A stretch of DNA of 6,970 nt, from NCBI GenBank assembly GCA_013205335.1, contig JABMNB010000573.1:1-6970 (forward strand), read 5' to 3'. The DNA comes from Rhodospirillales bacterium (GTDB lineage: Bacteria > Pseudomonadota > Alphaproteobacteria > Reyranellales > Reyranellaceae). The notes beneath the pieces are model-generated. The model had not been told where the DNA came from and ran no database searches. It was given only the letters and a program-made list of their open reading frames with translations. The position numbers were made by a program, and so were the translations under genes. The number at the start of each line of letters is the position of its first letter. The stretch's first letter is position 1. Positions 1-5,954 of the stretch are shown in pieces.

Positions 1-105
1 GCCGGCCTCACCGCAGACGCCACGAAAGCCAAGAACTGGCTGCAGCAGGCGGCGGCACAGAACGACGCCGACGCCAAGAAGGCGCTGGACGGCTTGCCGA
101 AATGA
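1..105 (+). CDS. C-terminal end of a Sel1-repeat (TPR-like) protein, 5' truncated by window
   Basis: Only the last 34 codons are inside the window, ending in TGA at 103-105. The visible residues follow the Sel1-like pattern: an alanine, then a tryptophan-leucine pair, an Ala-Ala pair (WLQQAAAQNDADAKKAL) and a closing leucine-proline. Sel1 repeats are short paired-helix units that act as protein-protein interaction scaffolds, and many in proteobacteria are exported or periplasmic. That is family knowledge; nothing here shows the partner or location. The stop overlaps the ATG of the next gene (ATGA at 102-105), so the two are probably translationally coupled. With a single degenerate repeat visible the family call is moderately supported and the full protein cannot be described. 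Confidence 0.6.
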   Translation, partial: AGLTADATKAKNWLQQAAAQNDADAKKALDGLPK

Positions 106-584
106 GAGCGGCGGGCGCGCTTCTGCTGGGGGCGTTCATCATCGGACCAGCACAGGCCCAGACCGCCGGCAGCACGACCACCGGCACCCCGCCGGCGAGC
201 GGGTTGGCCTGCGGTGCTCTCAAGGCCGCAACTTCGCGAACGGGCGCCACATCGAGTTGGACGATTTCCACCCCTTCCGAGAAGACCACCGAATCCGGCA
301 GCCTTCGCAGCGGTCCGCGGTTCGAGTGTATCGACGGCGCCATCCTCGTCGTCGAGTTCACCTCGTCGGCCGGGCACTCGTTCTTCGGCGCCTACTTCCC
401 CGACGGCATGAACATCGGCTACGGCCGCCAGCAGATCGAACGTCGCGGCACACGATTCGTTCTTCCCGTGCAGGCCAAAGCCCGGATCCCCGAGCCGTAC
501 CGCGCCTCCTTCGACTATCACTGCCGGCTCAACATGCCGGCCGATCCCATCGGGTCGACGGCGCGGGCGGACTGCATCTTCTGA
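102..584 (+). CDS. Small exported protein of unknown function, four cysteines
   Basis: I do not recognise the family. The 160-residue product begins with a classical signal peptide: a short basic start, a hydrophobic core at residues 4-15 and an AQA-Q cleavage site near residues 19/20. This predicts export to the periplasm or outside. After a Thr/Ser/Pro-rich linker (about 21-35) come four cysteines at 37, 76, 141 and 158, enough for two disulfides. Residues 75-125 alternate in a beta-strand-like way and contain an aromatic, Gly-rich stretch (SFFGAYFPDGMNIGYG). The start ATG overlaps the stop of the Sel1 gene, so the pair may be one operon, although the upstream Shine-Dalgarno is weak. The stretch at about 215-300 reads as an unusually Ser/Thr-rich segment in this frame, and another frame there also looks protein-like, so a local frameshift is possible. 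The signal peptide and the C-terminal half are the best supported parts. Confidence 0.6.
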   Translation: MRAAGALLLGAFIIGPAQAQTAGSTTTGTPPASGLACGALKAATSRTGATSSWTISTPSEKTTESGSLRSGPRFECIDGAILVVEFTSSAGHSFFGAYFPDGMNIGYGRQQIERRGTRFVLPVQAKARIPEPYRASFDYHCRLNMPADPIGSTARADCIF

Positions 585-644
585 GACGCCCCGCCCCGTG
601 ACTGCCCCTTCCCGACGAGGTCATGCCGTAGCCGTCGCCACTTC

Positions 645-857
645 TCACACCAGCCGGTAGCCGACGCCCGGCTCAGTGAGGACATGCTGCGGCGAGGACG
701 GATCGGCCTCGACCTTCTGGTGAAGCTGGCGGATGTAGACGCGGAGATACTGCGGATCGATCGCCTCGTCGCGCCAGACCTCGCGCAACAGGTGCCGGCG
801 GGTCAGCACTTTGCCGCTTCCTCGCCGCGTCCGGCACCGCCGACACAGGAAACTCAT
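645..857 (-). pseudogene. kdpE: KdpE-like response regulator remnant (C-terminal winged-helix DNA-binding part only)
   Basis: About 57 C-terminal residues match the end of the OmpR/PhoB winged-helix domain of KdpE, the regulator of the Kdp potassium-uptake operon. Visible landmarks are KVLTRRHLLREVW (positioning helix), the recognition-helix segment YLRVYIRQLHQKVE, and the wing LTEPGVGYRLV before the TGA at 645-647. KdpE is normally about 225-230 residues, with an N-terminal phosphoacceptor receiver domain. Here the receiver domain and the first half of the DNA-binding domain are absent. Homology starts abruptly at Ser-Gly-Lys-Val, and the preceding codons (Arg/Cys-rich) look unlike KdpE. The only upstream ATG (857-855) lies in the loop of a hairpin. 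No kdpFABC or kdpD is visible. It is most likely a decayed fragment; a functional stand-alone DNA-binding peptide of 70 residues is possible but less likely. Confidence 0.7.
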
Positions 858-866
858 AGGAGTTTC
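849..866. repeat. Perfect 7-bp inverted repeat (hairpin) beside the KdpE remnant
   Basis: GAAACTC (849-855) and GAGTTTC (860-866) are exact reverse complements around a 4-base ATAG loop, with two further pairs outside one mismatch. It lies between the end of the oxidase operon and the regulator remnant. It could be a weak terminator for minus-strand transcripts, but no U-run follows, so termination is not supported. It may instead be a relic of whatever event truncated the regulator. Confidence 0.45.
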
Positions 867-924
867 GTGAAGAGCCGCCGGCCGGATCAGCCTCGAAAGA
901 TCAGGCCGGGCGAACCGCCCTCAC

Positions 925-962
925 CGCGTCGATTCAAAAGCAGACGCGCCGGTTCAGAAGCG
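925..962. repeat. Two-copy imperfect direct repeat, 20-bp period
   Basis: Copy 1 (925-942, CGCGTCGATTCAAAAGCA) and copy 2 (945-962, CGCGCCGGTTCAGAAGCG) agree at 14 of 18 positions, and their starts are 20 bp apart, about two helical turns. They lie in the non-coding gap after the last gene of the oxidase operon. The spacing would suit a tandem protein-binding site, but with only two degenerate copies chance duplication is equally possible. Confidence 0.35.
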
Positions 963-990
963 AGCGGTTCTGCGTTTCACAATGATGCTG

Positions 991-1500
991 CTAGTGCCGG
1001 AAGCGGAGGCTGATCGCCAGCATGCGGAGCGACATCAGGGCGAGGCTGAGGCCCAGCATCGAGAAGAGCAGGCTCGGCTCGGCCAGTGGCGTGCCCCGGT
1101 AGGGGAAGATCTGTCCGCCGATCAGCATGAAAAACCAGATCGCGCCCCAACTCGCCATCTCGAAGGTGGCGGCGGCGCCGGGAACGTAGTTCAGCGGCTT
1201 GACGTAGGGGCCGAAGCGGACCCGCCAGAAGACATAGACGGATGCCGCCACGAACCACAGGAAGCTCAGAAACTGCACCGCGGTCAGCATCGTCACGGGC
1301 TTGGGAACCCGGCACCAGAAGGCCGGCGCTCCCCCGGCACACATGCCGTCGAGGATCGGCGCGACGAGGCGCACGGCCTTTTCTTCCAGCGGCAGACTCG
1401 TCAGGGCGACGTAGGCGAGGATCGTCACCGCGATGGGAGAGAGGATCAGGATCCACTCCCATGGCGCGATCGGGGTCATCTTCGACTTGGCCTGTGCCAT
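991..1500 (-). CDS. Unassigned four-helix inner-membrane protein at the end of the cyo operon
   Basis: I do not recognise the family. The 169-residue protein has four predicted membrane helices at about 15-35, 71-92, 109-133 and 142-165. The loop between helices 1 and 2 carries two cysteines, C54 and C63 (DGMCAGGAPAFWCR), and the end is basic (RFRH). It starts at the ATG 1500-1498, only 17 bp after the cyoD stop and in the same direction, so it is almost certainly the fifth gene of the operon. Longer in-frame starts would run into cyoD and cyoC and are not credible. The Shine-Dalgarno is weak, consistent with coupled translation. In other species this slot often holds cyoE (heme o synthase, about 290 residues, with Asn/Asp-rich prenyltransferase motifs) or a SURF1-like gene. 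This protein is too short and lacks those motifs. An accessory subunit or assembly factor of the oxidase is an inference from position only. Confidence 0.8.
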   Translation of the reverse strand: MAQAKSKMTPIAPWEWILILSPIAVTILAYVALTSLPLEEKAVRLVAPILDGMCAGGAPAFWCRVPKPVTMLTAVQFLSFLWFVAASVYVFWRVRFGPYVKPLNYVPGAAATFEMASWGAIWFFMLIGGQIFPYRGTPLAEPSLLFSMLGLSLALMSLRMLAISLRFRH

Positions 1501-1517
1501 CGATACGTCGCCGCTGG

Positions 1518-1829
1518 CTAGAGCATCATGCGGCTGTGCAGATCGAACATGATCCAGAAGCTGCCGCCCACCATGATGAAGAGCAGCAGGGCGGTGAAGA
1601 CCAGCGCCAGGATGTTCTCGCGCGGCGTGGTCGTGAAATTGATGTGCAGGAAGAAGCGCAGGTGGACCAGCACCTGCAGCACCGCGGCGATGCCGATGAC
1701 GAGCAGCGTGCGCTGCGGCGGCAAAGCGTGCGTGTAGACCAGCCAGAACGGGACGGCGCTCAGAATGACGGCCAGCACGAAGCCGATCAGGTAGGAGCGA
1801 AGCCCGTGCCTGGTTTCCGGATGTTCCAT
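1518..1829 (-). CDS. cyoD: Cytochrome bo3 ubiquinol oxidase subunit IV (CyoD)
   Basis: CyoD is the smallest subunit of the bo3 quinol oxidase, a three-helix inner-membrane protein thought to help assemble or stabilise the metal centres of subunit I. The 103-residue product (E. coli form about 109) has helices at about 12-34, 40-62 and 72-95. It carries the family signatures LQVLVHLRFFLHIN in helix 2 and VGGSFWIMFDLHSRMM at the end, closely paralleling E. coli. The ATG at 1829-1827 overlaps the cyoC stop as TGATG. A GTG one codon upstream (1832-1830) would add one residue, but the ATG is the simpler choice. A clear Shine-Dalgarno is missing, so translation is probably coupled to cyoC. Confidence 0.95.
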   Translation of the reverse strand: MEHPETRHGLRSYLIGFVLAVILSAVPFWLVYTHALPPQRTLLVIGIAAVLQVLVHLRFFLHINFTTTPRENILALVFTALLLFIMVGGSFWIMFDLHSRMML

Positions 1830-2428
1830 CACAGCAATCCCGGCAGGTAGACGATGGAGAAGATGCCAACCCAGGCAATGTCGAGGAAATGCCAGAACAG
1901 CCCCAGCCGGTGCAGCCGCGAGGCGACCGGCATGGTGAGTCCCTTCAGCGCGACCTGGGCTCCCAGGATCACGATCCAGATCAGGCCCATGGTGACGTGA
2001 ACGCCGTGCGTTCCCACCAGCGTGAAGAAGGCCGAGAGGAAGCCGCTGCGGTCGGGACCGGCGCCCTGGGCGATCATGCCGGAAAACTCACGTACCTCGA
2101 GGAAGACGAAGGCCGTGCCCAGCAGGAAGGTGATCGCCAGCCACGCCAGCACGGCGCCGCGATTGCCCGCCTTCACCTGGAGGCTGGCGAAGCCGAAGGT
2201 CATGCTGGAGACCAGCAGCAGGACCGTCTCGATGGCGGCGTTGTCCAGTTCGAAGAGTTGCTTGCCCGTGGGACCGCCGGCCGTGCCGGGGATCATGATG
2301 GCGTAGGTCGCAAACAGCAGGGCGAAGATGACGGCATCGCCCATCAGGTAGAGCCAGAAGCCCAGCGCCCGCTGCTCGTGGGTCTCGGCTTCCTCGCGCT
2401 CGTGCTCGCTCATGTGGGCGACGCTCAT
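1829..2428 (-). CDS. cyoC: Cytochrome bo3 ubiquinol oxidase subunit III (CyoC)
   Basis: CyoC is the heme-copper oxidase subunit III homologue, an inner-membrane protein without redox centres that stabilises the complex. The 199-residue length matches the usual about 204. After a charged, Glu/His-rich N-terminus, five helices are seen at about 23-46, 63-86, 93-112, 131-153 and 175-197. This is the five-helix quinol-oxidase form rather than the seven-helix cytochrome c oxidase form. Family hallmarks include GFWLYLMGDAVIFALLFATY in helix 1, FFTLVGTHGVHVTMGLIW in helix 4 and FWHFLDIAWVGIFSIVYL in helix 5. The ATG at 2428-2426 overlaps the cyoB stop (ATGA), and a GGGGAC purine run lies just upstream. 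An in-frame ATG five codons later (M6) is an alternative start. Confidence 0.96.
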   Translation of the reverse strand: MSVAHMSEHEREEAETHEQRALGFWLYLMGDAVIFALLFATYAIMIPGTAGGPTGKQLFELDNAAIETVLLLVSSMTFGFASLQVKAGNRGAVLAWLAITFLLGTAFVFLEVREFSGMIAQGAGPDRSGFLSAFFTLVGTHGVHVTMGLIWIVILGAQVALKGLTMPVASRLHRLGLFWHFLDIAWVGIFSIVYLPGLL

Positions 2429-4398
2429 GGCCGGGTCCCCATGACGCGGAAGCGTTCGTCCTCGATGGCCTTCACCTCGGCCGCGGACATGGTGAACTCG
2501 TTGTCGTCATCGGACGAGCGCACGATCACGGCGGCGAACATGACGACGCCCGCGGCGAGGACCAGCCACCAGATGTGCCAGACCACGGCGAAGCCCAGCA
2601 CGAAGGCAAAGGCGCCCAGGATCACGCCGATCGGCGTGTTCGACGGGATGCGGATCGCCTCGTAGGCGGCCGGCCGCTGGTAGGCGATGCCCTTCTCCTT
2701 CATCTCGAGGAAGGCCTCGCGGTCACCCACCGTCGGGATCACCGCGAAATTGTACGGCGGCGGCGGCGAGGAAGTGGACCATTCCAGCGTGCGGCCGTCG
2801 AACGGATCGCCGGTGAGGTCGCGGGTCTTGTTGCGGTCGCGCAGCGAGACGTAGAGCTGCATCACCATGCAGCCGATACCGCACAGGACGACAAAGGCGC
2901 CGAAGGCAGCGACCTGCAGATAGGGCTGCCAGGTCGGGTCGTTGTAGGTCTCCATGCGGCGCGGCATGCCCTTGAGGCCGAGCAGGTAGAGCGGCATGAA
3001 GGCGAGATAGAAGCCGACCAGCCAGCACCAGAAAGCGCCCAGGCCCCAGCCGCGGTTGAACGCGAAACCGAAGACCTTGGGGAACCAGTACATGTAGCCC
3101 GCGAGATAGCCGAACAGCACGCCCGGGATGATCATGTTGTGGAAGTGCGCGACCAGGAAGGTCGTGTTGTGCATCAGGAAGTCGGCCGGCGGGATCGCCA
3201 GCAGCACACCGGTCATGCCGCCGATGACGAAGGTCACGATGAAACCGATGCTCCACATCATCGACGGGTGGAACTCGATGCGGCCGCGATACATGGTCAG
3301 CAGCCAGTTGAACACCTTCACGCCGGTGGGCACCGCGATGATCATGGTCATCACGCCGAAGAAGGCGTTGACGTTGGCGCTCGAGCCCATGGTGAAGAAA
3401 TGGTGCAGCCAGACGGTGAAGGACAGGATGCCGATCGCCGCCGTCGCATAGACCAGCGATTCATAGCCGAACAGGCGCTTGCGCGAGAAGGTCGACACGA
3501 CTTCGGAGAAGATGCCGAAGGCCGGCAGGATCAGGATGTAGACTTCCGGATGGCCCCAGATCCAGAAAAGGTTGACGTAGTTCATCATGTTGCCGCCATG
3601 CGCATTCGTGAAGAAGTGCATGCCGGCGAGGCGATCGAGGGCGAGCAGGCCGCAGGCCACGGTGATGGCCGGGAAGGCGAAGGCCATCAGGACCGAGGCG
3701 ACGAGCGCGGTCCACACGAAAGGCGTCATGCGCATCAGCGTCATGCCCGGCGCGCGGCGCTTTAGGATCGTCACGATGAAGTTGATGCCCGACATGGTCG
3801 AGCCGACGCCGCTGATCAGGATGGCCCAGATCCAGTAGTCGACACCGACGCCGGGATTGTACTCGATGCCCGAATAGGGCGGATAGCCGGTCCAGCCCGC
3901 GGTCGAGAATTTGCCGATGACCAGCGAGACCATGACCAGCGCCGCGCCGGCCGCGCTCAGCCACAGGCTGACGGCGTTGAGCCAGGGGAAGGCCACGTCC
4001 CGAGTGCCGATCTGCAGCGGCACGATGACGTTGATCAGCCCCGTCATGAACGGCATCGCCATGAAGAAGATCATGATGGTGCCGTGCGAGCTGAAGATCT
4101 GGTCGAAATGCTCGGGCGGCAGGTAGCCACCGCTGTTCAGCGCCATCGCCTGCTGGGCGCGCATCATGATGGCGTCGACGAAGCCGCGCAGCAGCATGAT
4201 CAGCGCCAGCACGATGTACATGACGCCGATGCGCTTGTGGTCGACGCTGGTCAGCCAGTCGGTCCACAGATACTTCCAGGCCTTGAGCCAGGTGAGCACG
4301 AGGAACACGAGCAGCGCGCCGCCCACGGTGACGAGGGCGCCGCCCGCGGCGATGGGGCTGTAGAACGGCAGGGCCTCGATCGTCAGTTTGCCGAACAT
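2425..4398 (-). CDS. cyoB: Cytochrome bo3 ubiquinol oxidase subunit I (CyoB), catalytic
   Basis: CyoB is the catalytic heme-copper subunit, oxidising ubiquinol and reducing O2 to water while pumping protons across the inner membrane. The 657-residue length fits (E. coli 663), and the start MFGKL matches E. coli. Residues seen, with roles known from E. coli: quinone-site R71, D75, H97 and Q100; low-spin heme ligands H105 and H420; CuB ligands H283, H332 and H333; the cross-linking Y287; high-spin heme ligand H418; D-channel D134 and E285; K-channel K361. No key residue is missing. The sequence is strongly hydrophobic, consistent with the 15-helix quinol-oxidase form, including the C-terminal extension ending in WHIWW and an acidic tail. 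The ATG lies 3 bp after the cyoA stop, with GGAG just upstream. Whether heme o or heme a occupies the active site cannot be read from the sequence. Confidence 0.98.
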   Translation of the reverse strand: MFGKLTIEALPFYSPIAAGGALVTVGGALLVFLVLTWLKAWKYLWTDWLTSVDHKRIGVMYIVLALIMLLRGFVDAIMMRAQQAMALNSGGYLPPEHFDQIFSSHGTIMIFFMAMPFMTGLINVIVPLQIGTRDVAFPWLNAVSLWLSAAGAALVMVSLVIGKFSTAGWTGYPPYSGIEYNPGVGVDYWIWAILISGVGSTMSGINFIVTILKRRAPGMTLMRMTPFVWTALVASVLMAFAFPAITVACGLLALDRLAGMHFFTNAHGGNMMNYVNLFWIWGHPEVYILILPAFGIFSEVVSTFSRKRLFGYESLVYATAAIGILSFTVWLHHFFTMGSSANVNAFFGVMTMIIAVPTGVKVFNWLLTMYRGRIEFHPSMMWSIGFIVTFVIGGMTGVLLAIPPADFLMHNTTFLVAHFHNMIIPGVLFGYLAGYMYWFPKVFGFAFNRGWGLGAFWCWLVGFYLAFMPLYLLGLKGMPRRMETYNDPTWQPYLQVAAFGAFVVLCGIGCMVMQLYVSLRDRNKTRDLTGDPFDGRTLEWSTSSPPPPYNFAVIPTVGDREAFLEMKEKGIAYQRPAAYEAIRIPSNTPIGVILGAFAFVLGFAVVWHIWWLVLAAGVVMFAAVIVRSSDDDNEFTMSAAEVKAIEDERFRVMGTRP

Positions 4399-4401
4399 CG
4401 C

Positions 4402-5286
4402 CTATCTCCGGACCGGCGCGGAATGCGCGTGGCCGCTATGCCTGTATTTATCGATGATCGAGTCGAACAGTTGGGGCTCGACAGTCGAAAAATAGGTGAT
4501 GGGGTTGGCGCGGCTCTTCGCCGCCAGGGCTGCATAGCTCGTCGCATCGAGCCGGGCTCCGCCCTGCTTGACGCGCGCCACCCACGCGTCGAAGTCGGCT
4601 GGCGTCATGGCCTGGACCTCGAAATGCTGCTTCGAGTAACCATCACCGCTGTACTGGCTGTTGCGGCCGACGAACGTGCCGGGCTGATCGGCCAGCATCT
4701 GCAGCCGTGTCTGCATGCCGGCCATGGCGTAGATCTGCCCGGCGAGCTGCGGCACGTAGAACGAATTCATCACCGTGTCCGAGGTGATGCGCAGGCTGAC
4801 CGGCCGGCCGGCCGGGAAGACGAGCTGGTTCACCACGGCGATCCCCTGCTCGGGGTAGATGAAAAGCCACTTCCAGTCCTGCGCCACGACCTGGACGTCG
4901 AGCGGCGGTTCCTTCGATTCCAGCGGACGGTAGGGATCTAGCCGATGGGTGCTGCGCCACAGCAGCACCGCGACGGCGACGACGATGACGGCCGGTATCA
5001 GCCAGGTGAGGGCGTCGATTTTGACCGAACTGTCCCAGGTCGGCGCGTACACCGCCTTGGTATTGGAGGCCCGATACCTCCAAGCGAACCATAGCGTGAG
5101 GATGATGATCGGGACGATCACGATCATCATCACATAGAAGGCGTCGAACAGCAGATTCCGCTCGGCGAGCGCGATCGGGCCCTTGGGGTCGAGCACGGCT
5201 GCTCGCTTCAGGTCGCAGGCGGCCGTCATAAAGGCCAGGCTGGCCGCCGACGCCGCTCCCCGCCATCGAGTTACAGCCAGCCTCAC
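4402..5286 (-). CDS. cyoA: Cytochrome bo3 ubiquinol oxidase subunit II (CyoA), lipoprotein
   Basis: CyoA is the membrane-anchored subunit II with a periplasmic cupredoxin fold. The 294-residue protein starts with a basic, hydrophobic signal ending at TAAC, with C24 the likely lipidated cysteine; Thr at -3 makes the lipobox atypical. Helices lie at about 47-69 and 91-110. The periplasmic domain (about 127-228) contains QDWKWLFIYPEQGIAVVNQ and SFYVPQLAGQIYAMAGMQTR, both highly conserved in CyoA. C24 is the only cysteine, so the CuA ligands of cytochrome c oxidases are absent, which identifies a quinol oxidase. The C-terminal part (YFSTVEPQLFDSIIDKY) is also CyoA-like; the tail is short and His-rich. 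The start is the GTG at 5286-5284: the frame has no other start codon before an upstream TGA, and a GGGGGAG run sits just before it, at unusually short spacing. This is the first cyo gene. Confidence 0.96.
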   Translation of the reverse strand: MRLAVTRWRGAASAASLAFMTAACDLKRAAVLDPKGPIALAERNLLFDAFYVMMIVIVPIIILTLWFAWRYRASNTKAVYAPTWDSSVKIDALTWLIPAVIVVAVAVLLWRSTHRLDPYRPLESKEPPLDVQVVAQDWKWLFIYPEQGIAVVNQLVFPAGRPVSLRITSDTVMNSFYVPQLAGQIYAMAGMQTRLQMLADQPGTFVGRNSQYSGDGYSKQHFEVQAMTPADFDAWVARVKQGGARLDATSYAALAAKSRANPITYFSTVEPQLFDSIIDKYRHSGHAHSAPVRR

Positions 5287-5335
5287 GCTCCCCCGCCCCG
5301 ATGTCTTGAAATCTCAGGGCAGAGTGAAGCTAGCT

Positions 5336-5364
5336 CTTGTATTGAGCAACGATTCTTTTGTTAC
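5336..5364 (-). promoter_or_regulatory. Candidate sigma70-type promoter for the cyo operon
   Basis: On the minus strand, GTAACA (5364-5359) and TACAAG (5341-5336) are 17 bp apart. Each matches four of six consensus bases (TTGACA and TATAAT). They lie in the AT-rich part of the 93-bp gap upstream of cyoA, leaving an untranslated leader of roughly 40 nt. The contrast with the GC-rich surroundings supports a control region, but the boxes are imperfect and were chosen by eye. Confidence 0.35.
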
Positions 5365-5379
5365 GTTTGGGCTTGCGGA

Positions 5380-5763
5380 TCAGGTCTTCTGGCCGGGTGG
5401 CACAGGCGTCGAGGCCGGCTGCGACTTGCCCGCGGGATCTTTCGCCGTGCAGACATCAGCCCTGAGGCGCTCCTTCAGCGTGGCGATCTGATCCTCGATC
5501 TGCTTGTTCGCAAGCTTCTGCTTCTCGATCTGGTCCTCGAGCGCCTTGACCTGCGCGGCGTCGGGGCCGGCCGGCGCGGGGGGCGCCGGCGGCGCGGGCA
5601 ACTGCACGGCCACGTTCACGATGGGGCGGTAGAAAAGGTACCAGCCCAGCCCCAGTCCGGCGGCGAGCATGAAGAAGCCGCCCAGCAGCCCGCCGATGAT
5701 CCAGGGCCAGCGCGGCGTGGACTGCGCGGGGATCGAACGCTCGGGCGGCGGAAGGTCGGCCAT
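5380..5763 (-). CDS. Small bitopic membrane protein with proline-rich linker and coiled coil, unknown function
   Basis: I do not recognise the family. The 127-residue protein has a short proline-containing N-terminus. One Gly-rich membrane helix follows at about 20-45 (WIIGGLLGGFFMLAAGLGLG), then a Pro/Ala linker at 55-66. A charged helix at about 68-101 has heptad-like Leu/Ile spacing (ALEDQIEKQKLANKQIEDQI), typical of a coiled coil. The Pro/Ser-rich tail includes a single cysteine, C105. This layout predicts inner-membrane anchoring with oligomerisation through the coiled coil. Orientation is uncertain. The ATG is at 5763-5761; GGAG lies somewhat far upstream. It is in the same direction as cyoA with a 93-bp gap that seems to hold its own promoter, so it may be a separate unit or an upstream cistron of the oxidase operon. 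No enzymatic motif is visible. Confidence 0.75.
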   Translation of the reverse strand: MADLPPPERSIPAQSTPRWPWIIGGLLGGFFMLAAGLGLGWYLFYRPIVNVAVQLPAPPAPPAPAGPDAAQVKALEDQIEKQKLANKQIEDQIATLKERLRADVCTAKDPAGKSQPASTPVPPGQKT

Positions 5764-5801
5764 GTATCAGTGAGGCTCCGGTTGAGGTGAGCAGTCAATA
5801 C

Positions 5802-5842
5802 CCGCCGCGCGGCGGAATTTGGGCGCCGCGCTGACCGCGCGG
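5802..5842. repeat. Two GC-rich palindromes in the divergent intergenic region
   Basis: Positions 5802-5815 (CCGCCGCGCGGCGG) form a perfect 14-bp palindrome. Positions 5826-5842 form a 6-bp stem (CCGCGC / GCGCGG) with a 5-base loop. Both lie between the divergently transcribed coiled-coil protein and thiolase genes. No U-run follows on either strand, so neither looks like an intrinsic terminator. In DNA this GC-rich, short palindromes also arise by chance. Confidence 0.35.
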
Positions 5843-5863
5843 AGGCTCTTTCATCGGCCGGCC

Positions 5864-5884
5864 TGCCATATAAGTGTATATGCA
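5864..5884. promoter_or_regulatory. AT-rich inverted repeat, candidate operator/promoter upstream of the thiolase gene
   Basis: CATATA (5867-5872) and TATATG (5877-5882) are exact reverse complements around AGTG. Skipping one C extends the arms to TGC-ATATA and TATATGCA. This is one of the few AT-rich stretches in an otherwise GC-rich gap, about 70-90 bp upstream of the thiolase start. It contains -10-like sequences (TATAAG, TATATG) without a convincing -35 box. A dimeric repressor (for example TetR-type) bound here could control the thiolase, the divergent gene, or both; that is inference. Confidence 0.4.
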
Positions 5885-5941
5885 CACACTGGCACCCCTC
5901 GACCCGCCGCACCACCCCGTCTAGGGTCGCCGCCACGAACG

Positions 5942-5947
5942 AAGGAG
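5942..5947 (+). promoter_or_regulatory. Strong Shine-Dalgarno of the thiolase gene
   Basis: AAGGAG lies seven bases before the ATG at 5955. It is the best ribosome-binding site in the window and fixes the thiolase start. Confidence 0.85.
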
Positions 5948-5954
5948 ACATTCC

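Noticed and set aside
849..866. Intrinsic terminator for the cyo operon
   Set aside because: The hairpin is perfect but only 7 bp, has no following U-run and lies about 125 bp beyond the last stop. I keep it as a repeat and do not call it a terminator.
991..1878. Longer 295-codon version of the four-helix protein
   Set aside because: The extension would overlap all of cyoD and part of cyoC in another frame. Its first ~126 residues lack membrane helices and look like frame-shadow sequence.
2575..3765. Long plus-strand open frame (396 codons) opposite cyoB
   Set aside because: Its product is His/Asp/Glu/Arg-rich and low in hydrophobics, as expected for the mirror frame of a GC-rich membrane-protein gene. 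cyoB on the other strand is unambiguous across the whole interval.
4084..4941. Plus-strand open frame (285 codons) opposite cyoB and cyoA
   Set aside because: It spans the junction of two certain genes, has no ribosome-binding site or recognisable motif, and has the same charged composition as the other antisense frames.
5793..5798. TTGACT (minus strand) as a -35 box for the coiled-coil protein gene
   Set aside because: No acceptable -10 box lies 15-19 bp downstream (CCTCAC is found there), so a promoter is not supported.
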